Both the position numbers and the translations under genes were made by a program. A DNA stretch of 64,000 bases from Ganoderma boninense (taxonomy: Eukaryota; Basidiomycota; Agaricomycetes; Polyporales; Polyporaceae): assembly GCA_002900995.3 (NCBI GenBank), contig CM035309.1, positions 186,001-250,000 on the forward strand, in the 5' to 3' direction. Positions 35,931 through 46,100 of this stretch are shown piece by piece. Every line of letters starts with the position of its first letter. Position 1 is the stretch's first letter. The notes under the pieces were generated by a model. It did no database searches and was not told where the DNA came from. It was given only the letters and a program-made list of their open reading frames with translations.

Positions 35931-36751
35931 GTGGCTTGCCAAGCCTGGGGACACGTATTTCACCCCACTGCAGTACAGGACGAGTACTGGGACGAAGATA
36001 AGCAAACCTGGTACTACTGCGAGGAGCAACCGTGCCCCCACCGATCACACACATTCAACGATACCCTTGAAACTCGTGAAGGCATCGCCCTAGACTCCTC
36101 ACCACCAAAGAACAGGAAGTCCTAATCCGTGCGAAGATCGCAAACCCACCAGCACCTGCACCTCGAGATCCAAGCCGACCCCCAGCTCGCCAAGCCGCCC
36201 TCATCGCATCCAGGAATCCCTCATCCCGCCCTGCCTCACGCCCTACCTCACAACCCCAGAGTCGTGTCCAAAGTCGAATCCCCAGTCCTGCACGATCAAC
36301 AGGGTCTCCCATCCTCGACAAGACTCTTGAACTCGTTACAGAGCGTCTTGGACAGCGACGAACCTCGACTCCCGCAACCCCCATTGCTTCAACTTCTAAA
36401 CTCCCAAAGGCAGAGAAAAAGCCGGAAGTAAAGAAGGAACCCAAGCAAGAGACCATCAGCCTCAACACTCCACAACCCTCATCCTCTTCATCAGCTGCAC
36501 CCAGTCGAGCATCCACACCCGCCATGACTACCCCTGCCCCCGCTCCACCGTTCGACACCTCCAAACTCCTCTCCCAGATCGCCCCACGTGAATACGATGG
36601 AAAATCCGCACAGGATGGTCTCCGCTTTGTGTCCGCCGCTCAGATCTACTACAACACCCTTACGGCGGTAGCGGTTGGCACGCCTAGCGACGTCATATGG
36701 ATGACCATCCTCAGTAAGCTCACGGAAGGAGCAGCAGCCTGGGCTGGCCCC
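35931..36751 (+). pseudogene. Gypsy-A gag, 5' part (interrupted)
   Basis: The gag frame starts MACQAWGHVFHPTAVQDEYW and DEDKQTWYYCEEQPCPHRSH, a Cys/His-rich opening typical of basidiomycete chromovirus Gag. A frame change occurs near 36085, after which a Lys/Pro/Ser-rich linker leads to FDTSKLLSQIAPREYDGKSA and TPSDVIWMTILSKLTEGAAA (matrix/capsid region). The frame is cut at 36751 where the LTR of Gypsy-B begins. The 3' part with the zinc knuckle is at 51289-51501. The central capsid portion is missing and must lie in or beyond the gaps. Confidence 0.7.
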
Positions 36752-37285
36752 TGTTACGTCCTTAACCTAGTGGACTTACAGTTCAATAGGTTAGGCCGTT
36801 TAGACCAAAGACTAGTGACTGACTAGAGTTTGGATACTAGACTTGTTAGGTCTAGAGGACGTAGGGGTATGAAGGTACTGCTCGCAGAGCAGTAGCTAGA
36901 TAGACAAGAGACTGAAAACTGGGGGGTCACTGCTGAGGTGTCGCCCCTTATATACATGTAGGGTCCTAAGGTTTCAGGCTATGTATGTAGTGACTGTAAC
37001 TATAGGTTCAAGGCTATGGACTGCGGACTGCGGGCTGTGGACTGCGGGCTGTGGACTGCGGACTGCGGACTGCGGACTGCGGGCTGCGGGCTGCGGGCTG
37101 TGGACTGCGGGCTGTGGACTGTGGGCTGTGTGTACTGTGATCTATGTACTTGGTTACCGTGGGCTGTGGTCCCTGTGCTGTATCCTGGGTGCTATGTACG
37201 TGGTTACTCCTTAATGTAATAGGTCTTTAGTAATAAAAGGGAAAAGTATGGTTGTAGTAAGCCTGCTTACTATACGTCCGTAACA
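36752..37285 (-). repeat. LTR of a second, minus-strand element (Gypsy-B)
   Basis: On the plus strand it begins TGTTACGTCC and ends GTCCGTAACA, giving TGTTACG/CGTAACA inverted tips. In minus orientation a polypurine tract (GGGGGAGAGGGGGG) directly precedes it, so this is the 3' LTR of a minus-strand element inserted in the gag of Gypsy-A. The partner LTR is not in the window and is probably in the assembly gap. Confidence 0.82.
37015..37130. repeat. CTGCGGACTG/CTGTGGACTG minisatellite inside the Gypsy-B LTR
   Basis: About a dozen near-perfect units of 7-14 nt built from CTGCGGGCTG, CTGTGGACTG and CTGCGGACTG follow each other. The array lies between the LTR's TATA-like region (TTATATACATG near 36951) and its end on the plus strand. 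Confidence 0.85.
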
Positions 37286-37695
37286 TTACCCCCCTCTCCC
37301 CCTGCAAGGTTGTCCTCAACCGTTGTTTCGAACGTTCTGCACTGCCATCGTATGCCTGCTTTATCCTGAAGACCGGCATCCTTTAGGTAGGTTTTGTAGT
37401 TGATGATGTCTTTGAGGTGTCTCCTCCAGTGCTTGTCGTCTTCCGGTAGGTTGCGGTTCAGGTGGTATAGTGCATAGAGTCGTCGTGAGGGTTGTGGACT
37501 AGTGAGGGAGTAGACTAGGCCATCGAGTGCCTTGGATGGGAAGTCCAGTATTAGGACTTGCTTGTCCGTTCGTCGTACGACCCAATAGTCGAGCAGGTTA
37601 CAAGCAGCGAGTGCACCTGGATCTTCACAGTTCCTGTCGAGGTAGGCATCAATGTCATACGCCAGTTTTCTTCTCATTTCGTGAAGCTCGGCGAT
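37286..37695 (-). pseudogene. Gypsy-B polyprotein C-terminal fragment, truncated by a gap
   Basis: The minus-strand frame runs from the gap down into the LTR: RKLAYDIDAYLDRNCEDPGA, YWVVRRTDKQVLILDFPSKA and RWQCRTFETTVEDNL, with the stop codon lying inside the LTR. The polypurine tract is thus part of the coding frame (encoding GGEGG). This is the end of an LTR-element protein. No catalytic domain is left in the window, so assignment to Gypsy is by terminal structure only. Confidence 0.6.
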
Positions 37696-37795
37696 NNNNN
37701 NNNNNNNNNNNNNNNNNNNNNNNNNNNNNNNNNNNNNNNNNNNNNNNNNNNNNNNNNNNNNNNNNNNNNNNNNNNNNNNNNNNNNNNNNNNNNNN
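37696..37795. other. assembly gap (100 N)
   Basis: Exactly 100 Ns, which usually marks a scaffold join of unknown size. The gap falls between Gypsy-B and the third base of the Copia LTR. Confidence 0.99.
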
Positions 37796-38341
37796 TTGAG
37801 GGATGACGGGGCATCGCGGCCTGGGTCCGGATGCACCGTGAGGATCGGCGACAGGCGGCGGCCGCATGCGAGGCAAAGCGGCGCAGGCGTGGCGAGAGCG
37901 CTTGCTGGTCGGCGTTCGTATCGGGCCTACCGCATATGGCAGTGGCTACCAAAGTGTAGCGCTCGGCGCCCGGATTCGTCTTTTCGTGTAATGAACTGTA
38001 TAGTTTTTGCTTACGTTCCGTTTAGCTTCTCGGGCAGACGTCTGTAGTTAGAGCCTAGTTATGTTGTTTACATTTGTTTACTGACGAAAATCTGGCCTCA
38101 TTTGGCAGGGCGCAGGGAAGCTCACCTCACACGTTCTTTTACCCCGAACCGTGTGAGGTGAGCCAGCTTCATACCCATACTTACATTCTGGACACTCACG
38201 TAGCTACACAGGACTTACGCGCTCTGCGCTGCAGGTTAGCTAGCACTTTACACACGTTCTTTTACCCCGAACCGTGTGAGGACTTACGCGCTCTGCGCTG
38301 CAGCTTCGCCGGCCATCCGAACCGCACATCGAACCTTAAAA
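37796..38341 (+). repeat. Copia 5' LTR
   Basis: About 546 nt are visible. A perfect 14-bp inverted repeat with a 16-nt loop sits at 38120-38133/38150-38163. Part of this module is repeated near 38251-38304, together with the word ACTTACGCGCTCTGCGCTGC. The LTR end is defined by loss of similarity to the 3' copy after CTTAAAA. Confidence 0.88.
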
Positions 38342-38356
38342 GGTTATGAGCCCTGC
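38342..38356 (+). promoter_or_regulatory. Copia primer-binding site for initiator tRNA-Met (internal, half-tRNA)
   Basis: GGTTATGAGCCCTGC immediately follows the LTR. It is the exact complement of the anticodon-arm sequence GCAGGGCTCATAACC of eukaryotic initiator tRNA-Met. Priming from a cleaved half-tRNA is known for Drosophila copia and yeast Ty5. Confidence 0.8.
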
Positions 38357-38390
38357 TTCCCACAGCAGGCCGGAAGAATACCCGAGAACG

Positions 38391-41048
38391 ATGTCAACCG
38401 AAGCGTCTATCAATTCATCGAAGTACAGCGTCCCGCGTCTGGCGACGGATGGCTCAAACTGGGTTACGTACCAAGCCCGGATGCAGGCCGTACAAGCCGC
38501 GAAGGGGCACATGCCCCACATCCGCGGGACCGCTCGTAAGCCGCCTCCACCTCCCCCCCTCGAGCGCGTGAACCCCCATTCCCGGGTCGACGGCACGGAC
38601 ACCCCCGCGCCGCGGACCACCACCACTCCGTCCTCGTCACCCAAAACCACCCCCGCCACTACGGCTGCTGCCAAGCCACCGTCCGACGTATACACTCACC
38701 TAACGGACGACGAGTACGCTGAGCTGGTGGAAAAGATGGATGCCAAGTACTGCGCCTGGGAGGCGAAGGAGGCGGACGCCCGTGCTCTAATCTACGAGAC
38801 CTTAGGCGACGATCTTTTCATCGAGGTCCAGTCTCAGCCAACGGTCAAACACCTCTGGGAGGCCGTAGTCGCATCATGCGAAAACAAGTCGTTGATGTAC
38901 GCCAATGCGATCCGTACCCGAGTCCAAAACATGCGCTACCCGGAGAGCGGCGACGTGCGCGCGCATCTTGCGCTACTCCTGAGAGAGAGACAGAACCTAG
39001 CCGCGGTCGGGAGCCGCCTGGGCGAAGATGAATGCGCCGCAATCATCACCAACAGTCTTCCGGAGTCATACCACCCTCGTATCCAATCCATCCTTGACAT
39101 CTCGAGCCTGTCCGGCCAGATCATCCCAATCGACTTCCTGATCGGGAAACTCAATGAAGAATACGATCGCCGAGAGATCAACAAGGCCAACGGCAGCGCC
39201 CTGGCAGCCGCGGCTGCGGCGCGTTCGAACGCGGGACCAGGAGGACGGATCCCAGTTGAGTGCTACAACTGTCACCGTCTCGGGCACATCGCGCGGAACT
39301 GTCGGGAGAAGGGAGGGGGAAAGGAAGGACAGTGGCCAAAACCTAGGGACAGCAACAACCCAGGGAACGGACCTGCCAACGCCAACGCCGCGACAGAGAA
39401 GGGGTTCCTCGCGCTTGGAAATACCGTGACAAGTGCGCTCGTCGCTGCGCCCGGCTCGTACGTCGACGTGTTCGACAGCGGGGCAAGCGTCCACATCTCG
39501 CCGTATCGCGAACGGTTCACGTCGTTCCGCGAGCTGCAACCTGCCCGCTCGATCACAGCCGCCAACGGCGAACAGTTCCTAGCCACCGGTGAGGGCGAGG
39601 TCGAGCTACGGGTCCCCAATGGAGACAAAACACAGCTCCTCAAGCTCCGGAACGTCCTGTACTCACCGTCAGTCGCCTTCGCGCTCGTCTCCATCAAGAA
39701 AGCCGATGAAGGGGGCTACACCACGATCTTCGAACACGGCGAATGTCGGATCGTCGAGAGGGCGTCCGATCTAGACATCGCGCGCGTCCCGCTCACCGAC
39801 GGCCTGTACCAAGTAGTCAGCCGGTACGTCGAGGTTGCAGCGGCGGTCGTCTCGTCCACGCGTCCGGGATCCAACAGAAGGACTCTGGAGATCACACAGG
39901 CGGAGTTCCACCGTTGTCTCGCGCATCGTTCCTACAAGGCGGCGCGCAGTCTCATACTCAATGGACATGCCACGGGGGTCGAGTTCATCGACTCCGCGCC
40001 CTACGATGCTCAGTGCGATATATGCGTACAGGTCAAGATCACGCGCAAGGCCATTCCGGACGAGGCGCACCCAGCCGAGCACGACATCGTCATCACCAAG
40101 TACGGCGAGAAGTTCCATTTGGACACCTGGGACTCGAACGCGACGTCACTCGGGGGGAACGCCAAGTCTGTTCTGTTCGTCGACGACCGGACTCGATACC
40201 ATCACGGTTACCCTCTTCGAAAGAACGCCGACACAGACAAGGCGTACCTGGAGTTCGAGGCGAGCGTTCTCACTCAGACCGGGACTCAAATCAAGTGGAT
40301 TCACAGCGACAACGGGTCCGAATTCATTGGACTGCAAGATCACATGCGCACCCGTGGAACGCACTGGTCCGGCTCGGCACCGAACACGCCAGAACAGAAC
40401 GGCGTCGCCGAACGAGGGCATCGCATCCATCGTGAAGGCGTCTCGGCCATGCTCCTCGACGCTGGGCTGCCGCAGTCGCTGTGGGCTCACGCATACAAGC
40501 ACTCTGTATATATTCATAACCGCACTGGCCAGGCCGCACTAGGCGGAAAAACGCCCTACGAAGCACGTTTTGGAGTCCCGCCCGATCTGCGACACCTTCG
40601 ACCGTGGGGCACAAAAGTCTGGGTGCGACAGGAGAAGTTCCGCAAGCTCGATCCTAAGGCCCGCGCGGGACGTTTCGTCGGGTTCAGCGACAACCACCGC
40701 GACGCGATCCACGTTTACTGGCCGGATCAACGCAACATCACCGTTGTAAGGAACTACATCTGGTCAGTGAACGGCGAACCCGACGTCGACGCCGTCCCGA
40801 GCGAGGGGGCGAGGGATGATGGAGTAGAGCTGGACGCACCTGTGCAAGAACGCGACGAGAACGACGCTCGGGACGACGTGGGATCTCATGGGCAGAGGGA
40901 CGACGCAAAGCAAGAGCAGGGAGGCCACGTCGAGGACGAGGGGGCGAACGAGGGGGCGATAGAAGGCGGAGAGCAGGATGCAGATGGGCCCGAGACGAGA
41001 GCGTGGAAGACGGAGAGGGCGCAGGTGGAGAGGGTGGAGAAGAAGTAG
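38391..41048 (+). CDS. Copia Gag-protease-integrase (first part of polyprotein)
   Basis: The frame is open from 38346, but that ATG lies in the primer-binding site. MSTEASINSSKYSVPRL at 38391 is the natural Gag start. Order: Gag with the UBN2-like block (NWVTYQARMQAVQAAKGHMP); CCHC knuckle CYNCHRLGHIARNC near residue 290; aspartic protease DSGASVHISPY near 360; GAG-pre-integrase HRCLAHRSY...CDIC near 505; integrase core with D in FHLDTWDSN (about 577), D in HSDNGSEF (about 638) and E in NTPEQNGVAERGH (about 669). The acidic linker then runs to a stop at 41048. The RT part follows in the -1 frame with a 46-nt overlap. Copia elements usually have one ORF, so one missing base near 41000 is the simplest explanation. 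Confidence 0.9.
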   Translation: MSTEASINSSKYSVPRLATDGSNWVTYQARMQAVQAAKGHMPHIRGTARKPPPPPPLERVNPHSRVDGTDTPAPRTTTTPSSSPKTTPATTAAAKPPSDVYTHLTDDEYAELVEKMDAKYCAWEAKEADARALIYETLGDDLFIEVQSQPTVKHLWEAVVASCENKSLMYANAIRTRVQNMRYPESGDVRAHLALLLRERQNLAAVGSRLGEDECAAIITNSLPESYHPRIQSILDISSLSGQIIPIDFLIGKLNEEYDRREINKANGSALAAAAAARSNAGPGGRIPVECYNCHRLGHIARNCREKGGGKEGQWPKPRDSNNPGNGPANANAATEKGFLALGNTVTSALVAAPGSYVDVFDSGASVHISPYRERFTSFRELQPARSITAANGEQFLATGEGEVELRVPNGDKTQLLKLRNVLYSPSVAFALVSIKKADEGGYTTIFEHGECRIVERASDLDIARVPLTDGLYQVVSRYVEVAAAVVSSTRPGSNRRTLEITQAEFHRCLAHRSYKAARSLILNGHATGVEFIDSAPYDAQCDICVQVKITRKAIPDEAHPAEHDIVITKYGEKFHLDTWDSNATSLGGNAKSVLFVDDRTRYHHGYPLRKNADTDKAYLEFEASVLTQTGTQIKWIHSDNGSEFIGLQDHMRTRGTHWSGSAPNTPEQNGVAERGHRIHREGVSAMLLDAGLPQSLWAHAYKHSVYIHNRTGQAALGGKTPYEARFGVPPDLRHLRPWGTKVWVRQEKFRKLDPKARAGRFVGFSDNHRDAIHVYWPDQRNITVVRNYIWSVNGEPDVDAVPSEGARDDGVELDAPVQERDENDARDDVGSHGQRDDAKQEQGGHVEDEGANEGAIEGGEQDADGPETRAWKTERAQVERVEKK

Positions 41049-42931
41049 GCGATGGCGAGGTCCTTGAACAAGCACCACCCGACCCAGCGCCCACCGGTCG
41101 AGGGCAACGCATCAAGAAACCATCGGTGTACGTCCGCAACTTACAGTCAGGCGAGGGGACCATAGACGGGCGCAGCAACAGCAACCGCAAGTATCCGCGC
41201 GGCATGGTGCCATCGGAAATCATGGGCGCCCTCGCCGCACTCGAGTCGCCAATGGAGAAGGACTGGGGTCCCGGCTCAGGTGAGTGGGACAACCCCACCG
41301 TTGTGAAAGACTGGGGTCTCGCCGCGCACGTCATGGTGGCCCGAGCAGCGGGCGATCCTCTCAGCGGAGACCCGGCGTCGCTGCGAGAGGCTCAGGCAGC
41401 GCCGGACTGGGCGGATTGGGAGAGGGCGATAGAGGTCGAGATGGAAAACCTCAGGGCGCACGGGACGTACGACCTGGTGGAGAAACCGGTCGGGGCTAAC
41501 GTCATAGGCAGCACACTCGTGTTCCATCAGAAGCGCGACGCTCAGGCCATCGTTACACAACGCAAAGTGCGGGTCGTCGCGCAGGGGTTCGCGCAGATCC
41601 CGGGGATCGATTTCAACGAGACGTTTGCGCCGGTGGCCAAGTCTAGCTCCCTGCGACTGATGATCGCGCTCGCGGCTCGCTTTGGCTGGCCGATGGTCCA
41701 GTTGGACGTGAAGAGCGCGTATCTGAACGGGGAGCTCGACGAGGTCATCTACATGCGTCAGCCGCCGGGGACAGCCGCGCCGGGGCAGGAGCACCTCGTC
41801 TGCCGCTTGAAGAAGTCTTTGTATGGACTGAAGCAGGCTGGCCGCGCTTGGTACCGGACGTATCGAGCGGCGATGATGGATCTCGGGATGGTGCGGAGCG
41901 AGGCGGACCACGCGTGTTTCTGGCAGCGGGAGGGAGAGTCGCTGGCGATGGTTGGGACCATCGTCGACGATATGCTGGTCACAGGTACGCCGGATCTCGT
42001 CGGGAAGTTCAGGACGGGGATCAAGTCCCATTTCACGGTCACGGACGCTGGCGAAGTGGCGTGGTTGCTGGGGATCGAGGTCGTCCGGGACCTACACGCG
42101 GGGACGGTACGCATAGCGCAGAGGACAGCCATCGACGCCATCGCCCGAGCGCTGCACTTGGAGGGCGCGAAGCCAGCGAGCACCCCGATCGCCGTCGGGG
42201 GGCAGTTGGACCGGACGCAGTGTCCTACCACGACCGAAGCGATCGCAGACATGGCGGGCGTGCCGTACCGAGAGGGAGTCGGTATGTGTATGTACTTATC
42301 TGTCACGTCGCGCCCAGACATCTCCTTCACCGTGCACCGCCTGGCGAAGTACATGGCCAACCCTGGACGCGCTCACTGGGAGGCCCTCAAGCGGCTCGTC
42401 CGGTACCTTATGGCGACGAGGGAACTCTGGCTCGTTTACGGACGCGACCACAGCGGATTGGCGGGGTACACGGACGCCGACTGGGGAACAAGCGACGACG
42501 CGCGCCACTCCGTCTGCGGATACGTGTACACCTTCGACGGCGGGGCGATCTCGTGGTCCGCAAAACAACAGGCAGTCGTGGCCCTATCCTCGACCGAGGC
42601 GGAGTACATCGGCATCACGCATGCAGCCAAGGAGGCCATCTGGCTGCGGGCCCTGCTCACCGACCTCGTGCACCCCGACTTCGCCGCTCATGCCGTCCGC
42701 CTCTACAGCGACAACAAGGGCGCAATGGACCTTGCCCGGAACAACGCGTTCCATGCGCGTACCAAGCACATCGCGATCAGGTACCACTTCATTCGCGAAG
42801 CGGTGGAGCGCGGAGACGTCGACTTAGGATACAGGCGGACCGAGGACATGCCCGCGGACTTCTTCACGAAGCCGGTGACCCGGGCACGGTTGGAGCACCT
42901 CCGGATTCTGATGGGGCTGCTCGCGCTTTGA
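41003..42931 (+). CDS. Copia reverse transcriptase-RNase H (second part of polyprotein)
   Basis: A 642-codon frame. After an acidic linker, RT starts near KPSVYVRNLQ. RT motifs: WERAIEVEMENL, FNETFAPVAKSSSLRLMIAL, QLDVKSAYLNGELDEVIYM, YGLKQAGRAWYRT and the catalytic VDDMLVTG near residue 322. RNase H shows GYTDADWG, SSTEAEYI and LYSDNKGAMDL, followed by TKHIAIRYHFIREAV and a DMPADFFTKPV tail. The frame is intact and the RT and RNase H catalytic residues are present, so the element could be active if the frame break at 41003-41048 is an error. Confidence 0.93.
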   Translation: MEDGEGAGGEGGEEVGDGEVLEQAPPDPAPTGRGQRIKKPSVYVRNLQSGEGTIDGRSNSNRKYPRGMVPSEIMGALAALESPMEKDWGPGSGEWDNPTVVKDWGLAAHVMVARAAGDPLSGDPASLREAQAAPDWADWERAIEVEMENLRAHGTYDLVEKPVGANVIGSTLVFHQKRDAQAIVTQRKVRVVAQGFAQIPGIDFNETFAPVAKSSSLRLMIALAARFGWPMVQLDVKSAYLNGELDEVIYMRQPPGTAAPGQEHLVCRLKKSLYGLKQAGRAWYRTYRAAMMDLGMVRSEADHACFWQREGESLAMVGTIVDDMLVTGTPDLVGKFRTGIKSHFTVTDAGEVAWLLGIEVVRDLHAGTVRIAQRTAIDAIARALHLEGAKPASTPIAVGGQLDRTQCPTTTEAIADMAGVPYREGVGMCMYLSVTSRPDISFTVHRLAKYMANPGRAHWEALKRLVRYLMATRELWLVYGRDHSGLAGYTDADWGTSDDARHSVCGYVYTFDGGAISWSAKQQAVVALSSTEAEYIGITHAAKEAIWLRALLTDLVHPDFAAHAVRLYSDNKGAMDLARNNAFHARTKHIAIRYHFIREAVERGDVDLGYRRTEDMPADFFTKPVTRARLEHLRILMGLLAL

Positions 42932-42938
42932 GGGGGCG

Positions 42939-43143
42939 TGTTGAGGGATGACAGGGCATCGCAGCCTGGGTCCGGATGCACCGTGAGGATGCGGCGACAG
43001 GGGTCGGCCGCATGGCGAGGCAAAGCGCGCGCAGCGCGTGGCGAGAGCGCTTGCTGGTCGGCGTTCGGTATCGGGCCTACCGCATATGGCAGTGGGGCTA
43101 CCCAAAATGGCGCTCGGCGCCGGATTCGGTCTTTTCGTGTATG
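42939..43143 (+). repeat. Copia 3' LTR, first part
   Basis: Begins TGTTGAGGGATGAC after the stop codon and GAGGGGG tract. It matches the 5' LTR up to CTTTTCGTGTATG, where hAT copy 1 interrupts it. The LTR resumes at 47404. Confidence 0.9.
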
Positions 43144-46100
43144 TAGCGAATGGCAGGGGTGTACCCCCGGGTAGCGGCATAGACCCCTCGATCGAACCCG
43201 CCAAATACCCCTACCCGCCACCCGCGGGTATGGGGGGGTTACCGGTAGAAGCGCCGGGTCACGGGGGTGCGGGTAAGGGTCGCCGGTACGGTATGGGCGG
43301 GGGTGCGAACGTAGTAAATACCTCTGTTAACATGTATTGCATCCAAAGAAAACTACAGAGTAGGCAGCTGGTGTCGAAACCACTAATCATACAACATTGC
43401 CAGAACATTGTTTGAGGAATACTACATGCAATCGAGGCCTACTACTTGCGTCGACCCTGGACACGGATCTCACCCATCCCGCATCCATCTCATAATCTGA
43501 GGCATCCCCGTCAATGACGTCTGCCCGCACAGCCTTACGCTCGTCCTGCTCCTTCACGAAAGCCAGCACGCGCACAGGTACCCAGGCAGAGAATTGCCCG
43601 AGTCGACTGAGCACTCCAAACGGTTTCGGATATGTGACGAGGACGAGGCGTCCGCGACTAAACAGCCGCTCACGTCGACGGACCGTAGCTGGGATGGAAT
43701 GAGTAAGTTTACACATCGTTAGGCGGAGGAGATAACAGTGCGCCGCACCTGGAATAGTGAGATAATCGAGCGCCATCGAAGACAGCCGGGGGTACATAGC
43801 TCGTCGGTCTACCACCACTTGATAGCGTCCGGGCAGTGCTCAACGCCTGCACGGAGATATCGCTCCAACTCGTCTCCGAGCTCCTCAAGAGCTGGCGGTG
43901 CAGGGTCCTCGAAGAGCGCAAACTTCCCATCCCGAACTGGATGCCAAAAATTGTTAGCTTAAGCACATAGCGGGCGAGCAACCCGGAGTCGTAGAGGCGT
44001 GAGCGGCGGCGTACCTCGTCAGCCTGAATCACGAACAGGTCCGAGCTCTGAGACCTGCCGGAAGGCGATGCCTGCTGCTCATGCTCATGCTCGCCATCGA
44101 GCCCTTCGACGTCCCGGTCTGATTCCGCTGGATCCGTCGGCGTCCGCGGTGGTGTAGATGGAAGTCGCACACCGTCGTCGGCGGTGTCGGAAAAAGGAAG
44201 AGGGCGGTCGGCGTATCTCTCCCGCCACTCCTCCGTGACAAGCTCGAGAGCGGTCTTCCTCCAGCGCGCAGGCCAGTTCATGCCTTCAAAGTAGGCGGTC
44301 TTGTAGCGCGGGTGCATAACTGAATAGAGCAGTTAATAAAACTATTAGAACATGGGCATGTATGGACGGGGACTCACCCATGGCAATGCGGTACGCCTTC
44401 GACATATCTGTGTAAGATAATAGCGGTTGAGGGTCTTCTTCGCGAGCTTGGCAGCGACTCGAATGGCGGGCTGGAGTTTGTCATTGAGGCTAGTGTTGGT
44501 AAGGAAGCTGTCGAGCTTGTCCATCGCGGGGATGACCTTCTCGAGGTGTGGCGAGCCTTGAGAGAAGAAGAGGGTCGCCTTCTTGAAGTACTGAGGATGT
44601 TGAACGAGTGTCGGCGACAAGTACGAAGGATACGACCGGCGCGAGAAGAAGGGTTGACGAGGTTCGAGGAGGGACGAGTACCGGAGGGCGGGAATCCATG
44701 TGCGTGCGGGAATGGAGGGTAAACGACGTGGGCGCAGAGGTGCGCACCATCCGCGGTGTACATGTTTCAAGTTAGAGTTCAGCCTGCGGTAGAAGGTTCG
44801 AGCGGAGGACGAACCTCCAGAACCTTATGCAGCTGAACGGCCGTGCGCCACTCGTCCTTCGAGAGCTCGCAGGCACGCAAACCGTTCGTCTTCATTCCAG
44901 TCATCTTGTCGACCACCTTCTTATGCGCAATCGCCCCCTCAAGCATGTCGAAGGTGGAGTTCCACCTCGTTCGGACGTCGCGCGGGAGTAGTGTGTTGGG
45001 AGCCTTCTCCGAGACGCAAAGGGCGCGCCACGCGGGGAGCAAGCGTGTCGGAGAGTTGACGACCTTGAAGGCAAGGTTACGGATCTGCAAGTTCAATCCA
45101 GTAGTAAGTGTCCATTCGCATTCGCAGCCTTCGCGACACCACTCACCTTAGCCAGGACGACCTTGACGGGGCGCACCTGCACGTGGAAGGTTCCCCTCTC
45201 CTCTTCGGTCAGTTCCTCCAAGGGGTCCACGTCATCGTCCGCATCGTCGTCATTGTCCCCTGCATCCTCTTCAATCGCCTCATCGTATCCCACCAAACCC
45301 TCGAGCAGGCTCAGCAGCGCGCGCTCTTCCTCCTCCGCTCCAGCCTGCTCTGGGTCCGGCCGCCCATCGAATTGTTTCAAGAGGCTCTTGACGACAAGGC
45401 TAAGGACGTGAAGAAAGCACCGCACACGCGCACGGTGCCCATCGAACCCTTGGAGACGAGCGTCCGCGCCCATCGCCGTGATCATGGTGTCGTTGTTCGA
45501 GGCGTTTGTCGCAAGTGATGCCCAGAATCTTTCAGTGCTTCCTCAATGCAGTTTCCAGCGACATGATCATACCAACAAGTGCACGCACCTTCTCCTGAAG
45601 CCCAAAATCCGCCAACATCTGAGCGAACGCGTCGCCGAGTTCAGCGCCCGTATGCGACTTCGCGACCTCGACCACATCGAGCGGGATGCAGATCCCGGCG
45701 CCCTGCCATTCGAAATGGACGAGGACAGCGACGAAAGGGCGGTGGTTGGGCACGGTCCAGCAGTCTGTTGTGAAATTCAAGTCGCCGTCGTATTCCTGCG
45801 CGTAAGTCAACCATGAGATCCCAGACTAATCGTGCTTGGTTGAAGCTGACATCCTTACCTGCAGCAGCCTCGCGATCCGGGTGCGCGTCCGCGCGAAGAT
45901 CGACTTGACGTCGCGTGCGACGGTCGAAGGGGAGGGGATGTAGTAGTTGGGTCGCCCGTCTTCATCAAGAGCACGAAGCGGGATCTTTTACAATGTTGAA
46001 TGGCCTCAAGCTCTCACATACCCACTTCGCTATCTCAAGCCGCGTCTCCTCGCGAGTGTGGGGGCGATGACTATACGTTACTTGCCCCTTCTTCCTCTGG

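Noticed and set aside
41003..41048. Programmed frameshift in Copia at the overlap of its two frames
   Set aside because: No X-XXY-YYZ heptamer is visible in the overlap, Copia normally uses one frame, and a missing base matches the error pattern elsewhere.
41848..42951. 367-codon plus-strand frame overlapping Copia RT-RNase H
   Set aside because: Shifted frame of an intact RT/RNase H with all family motifs.
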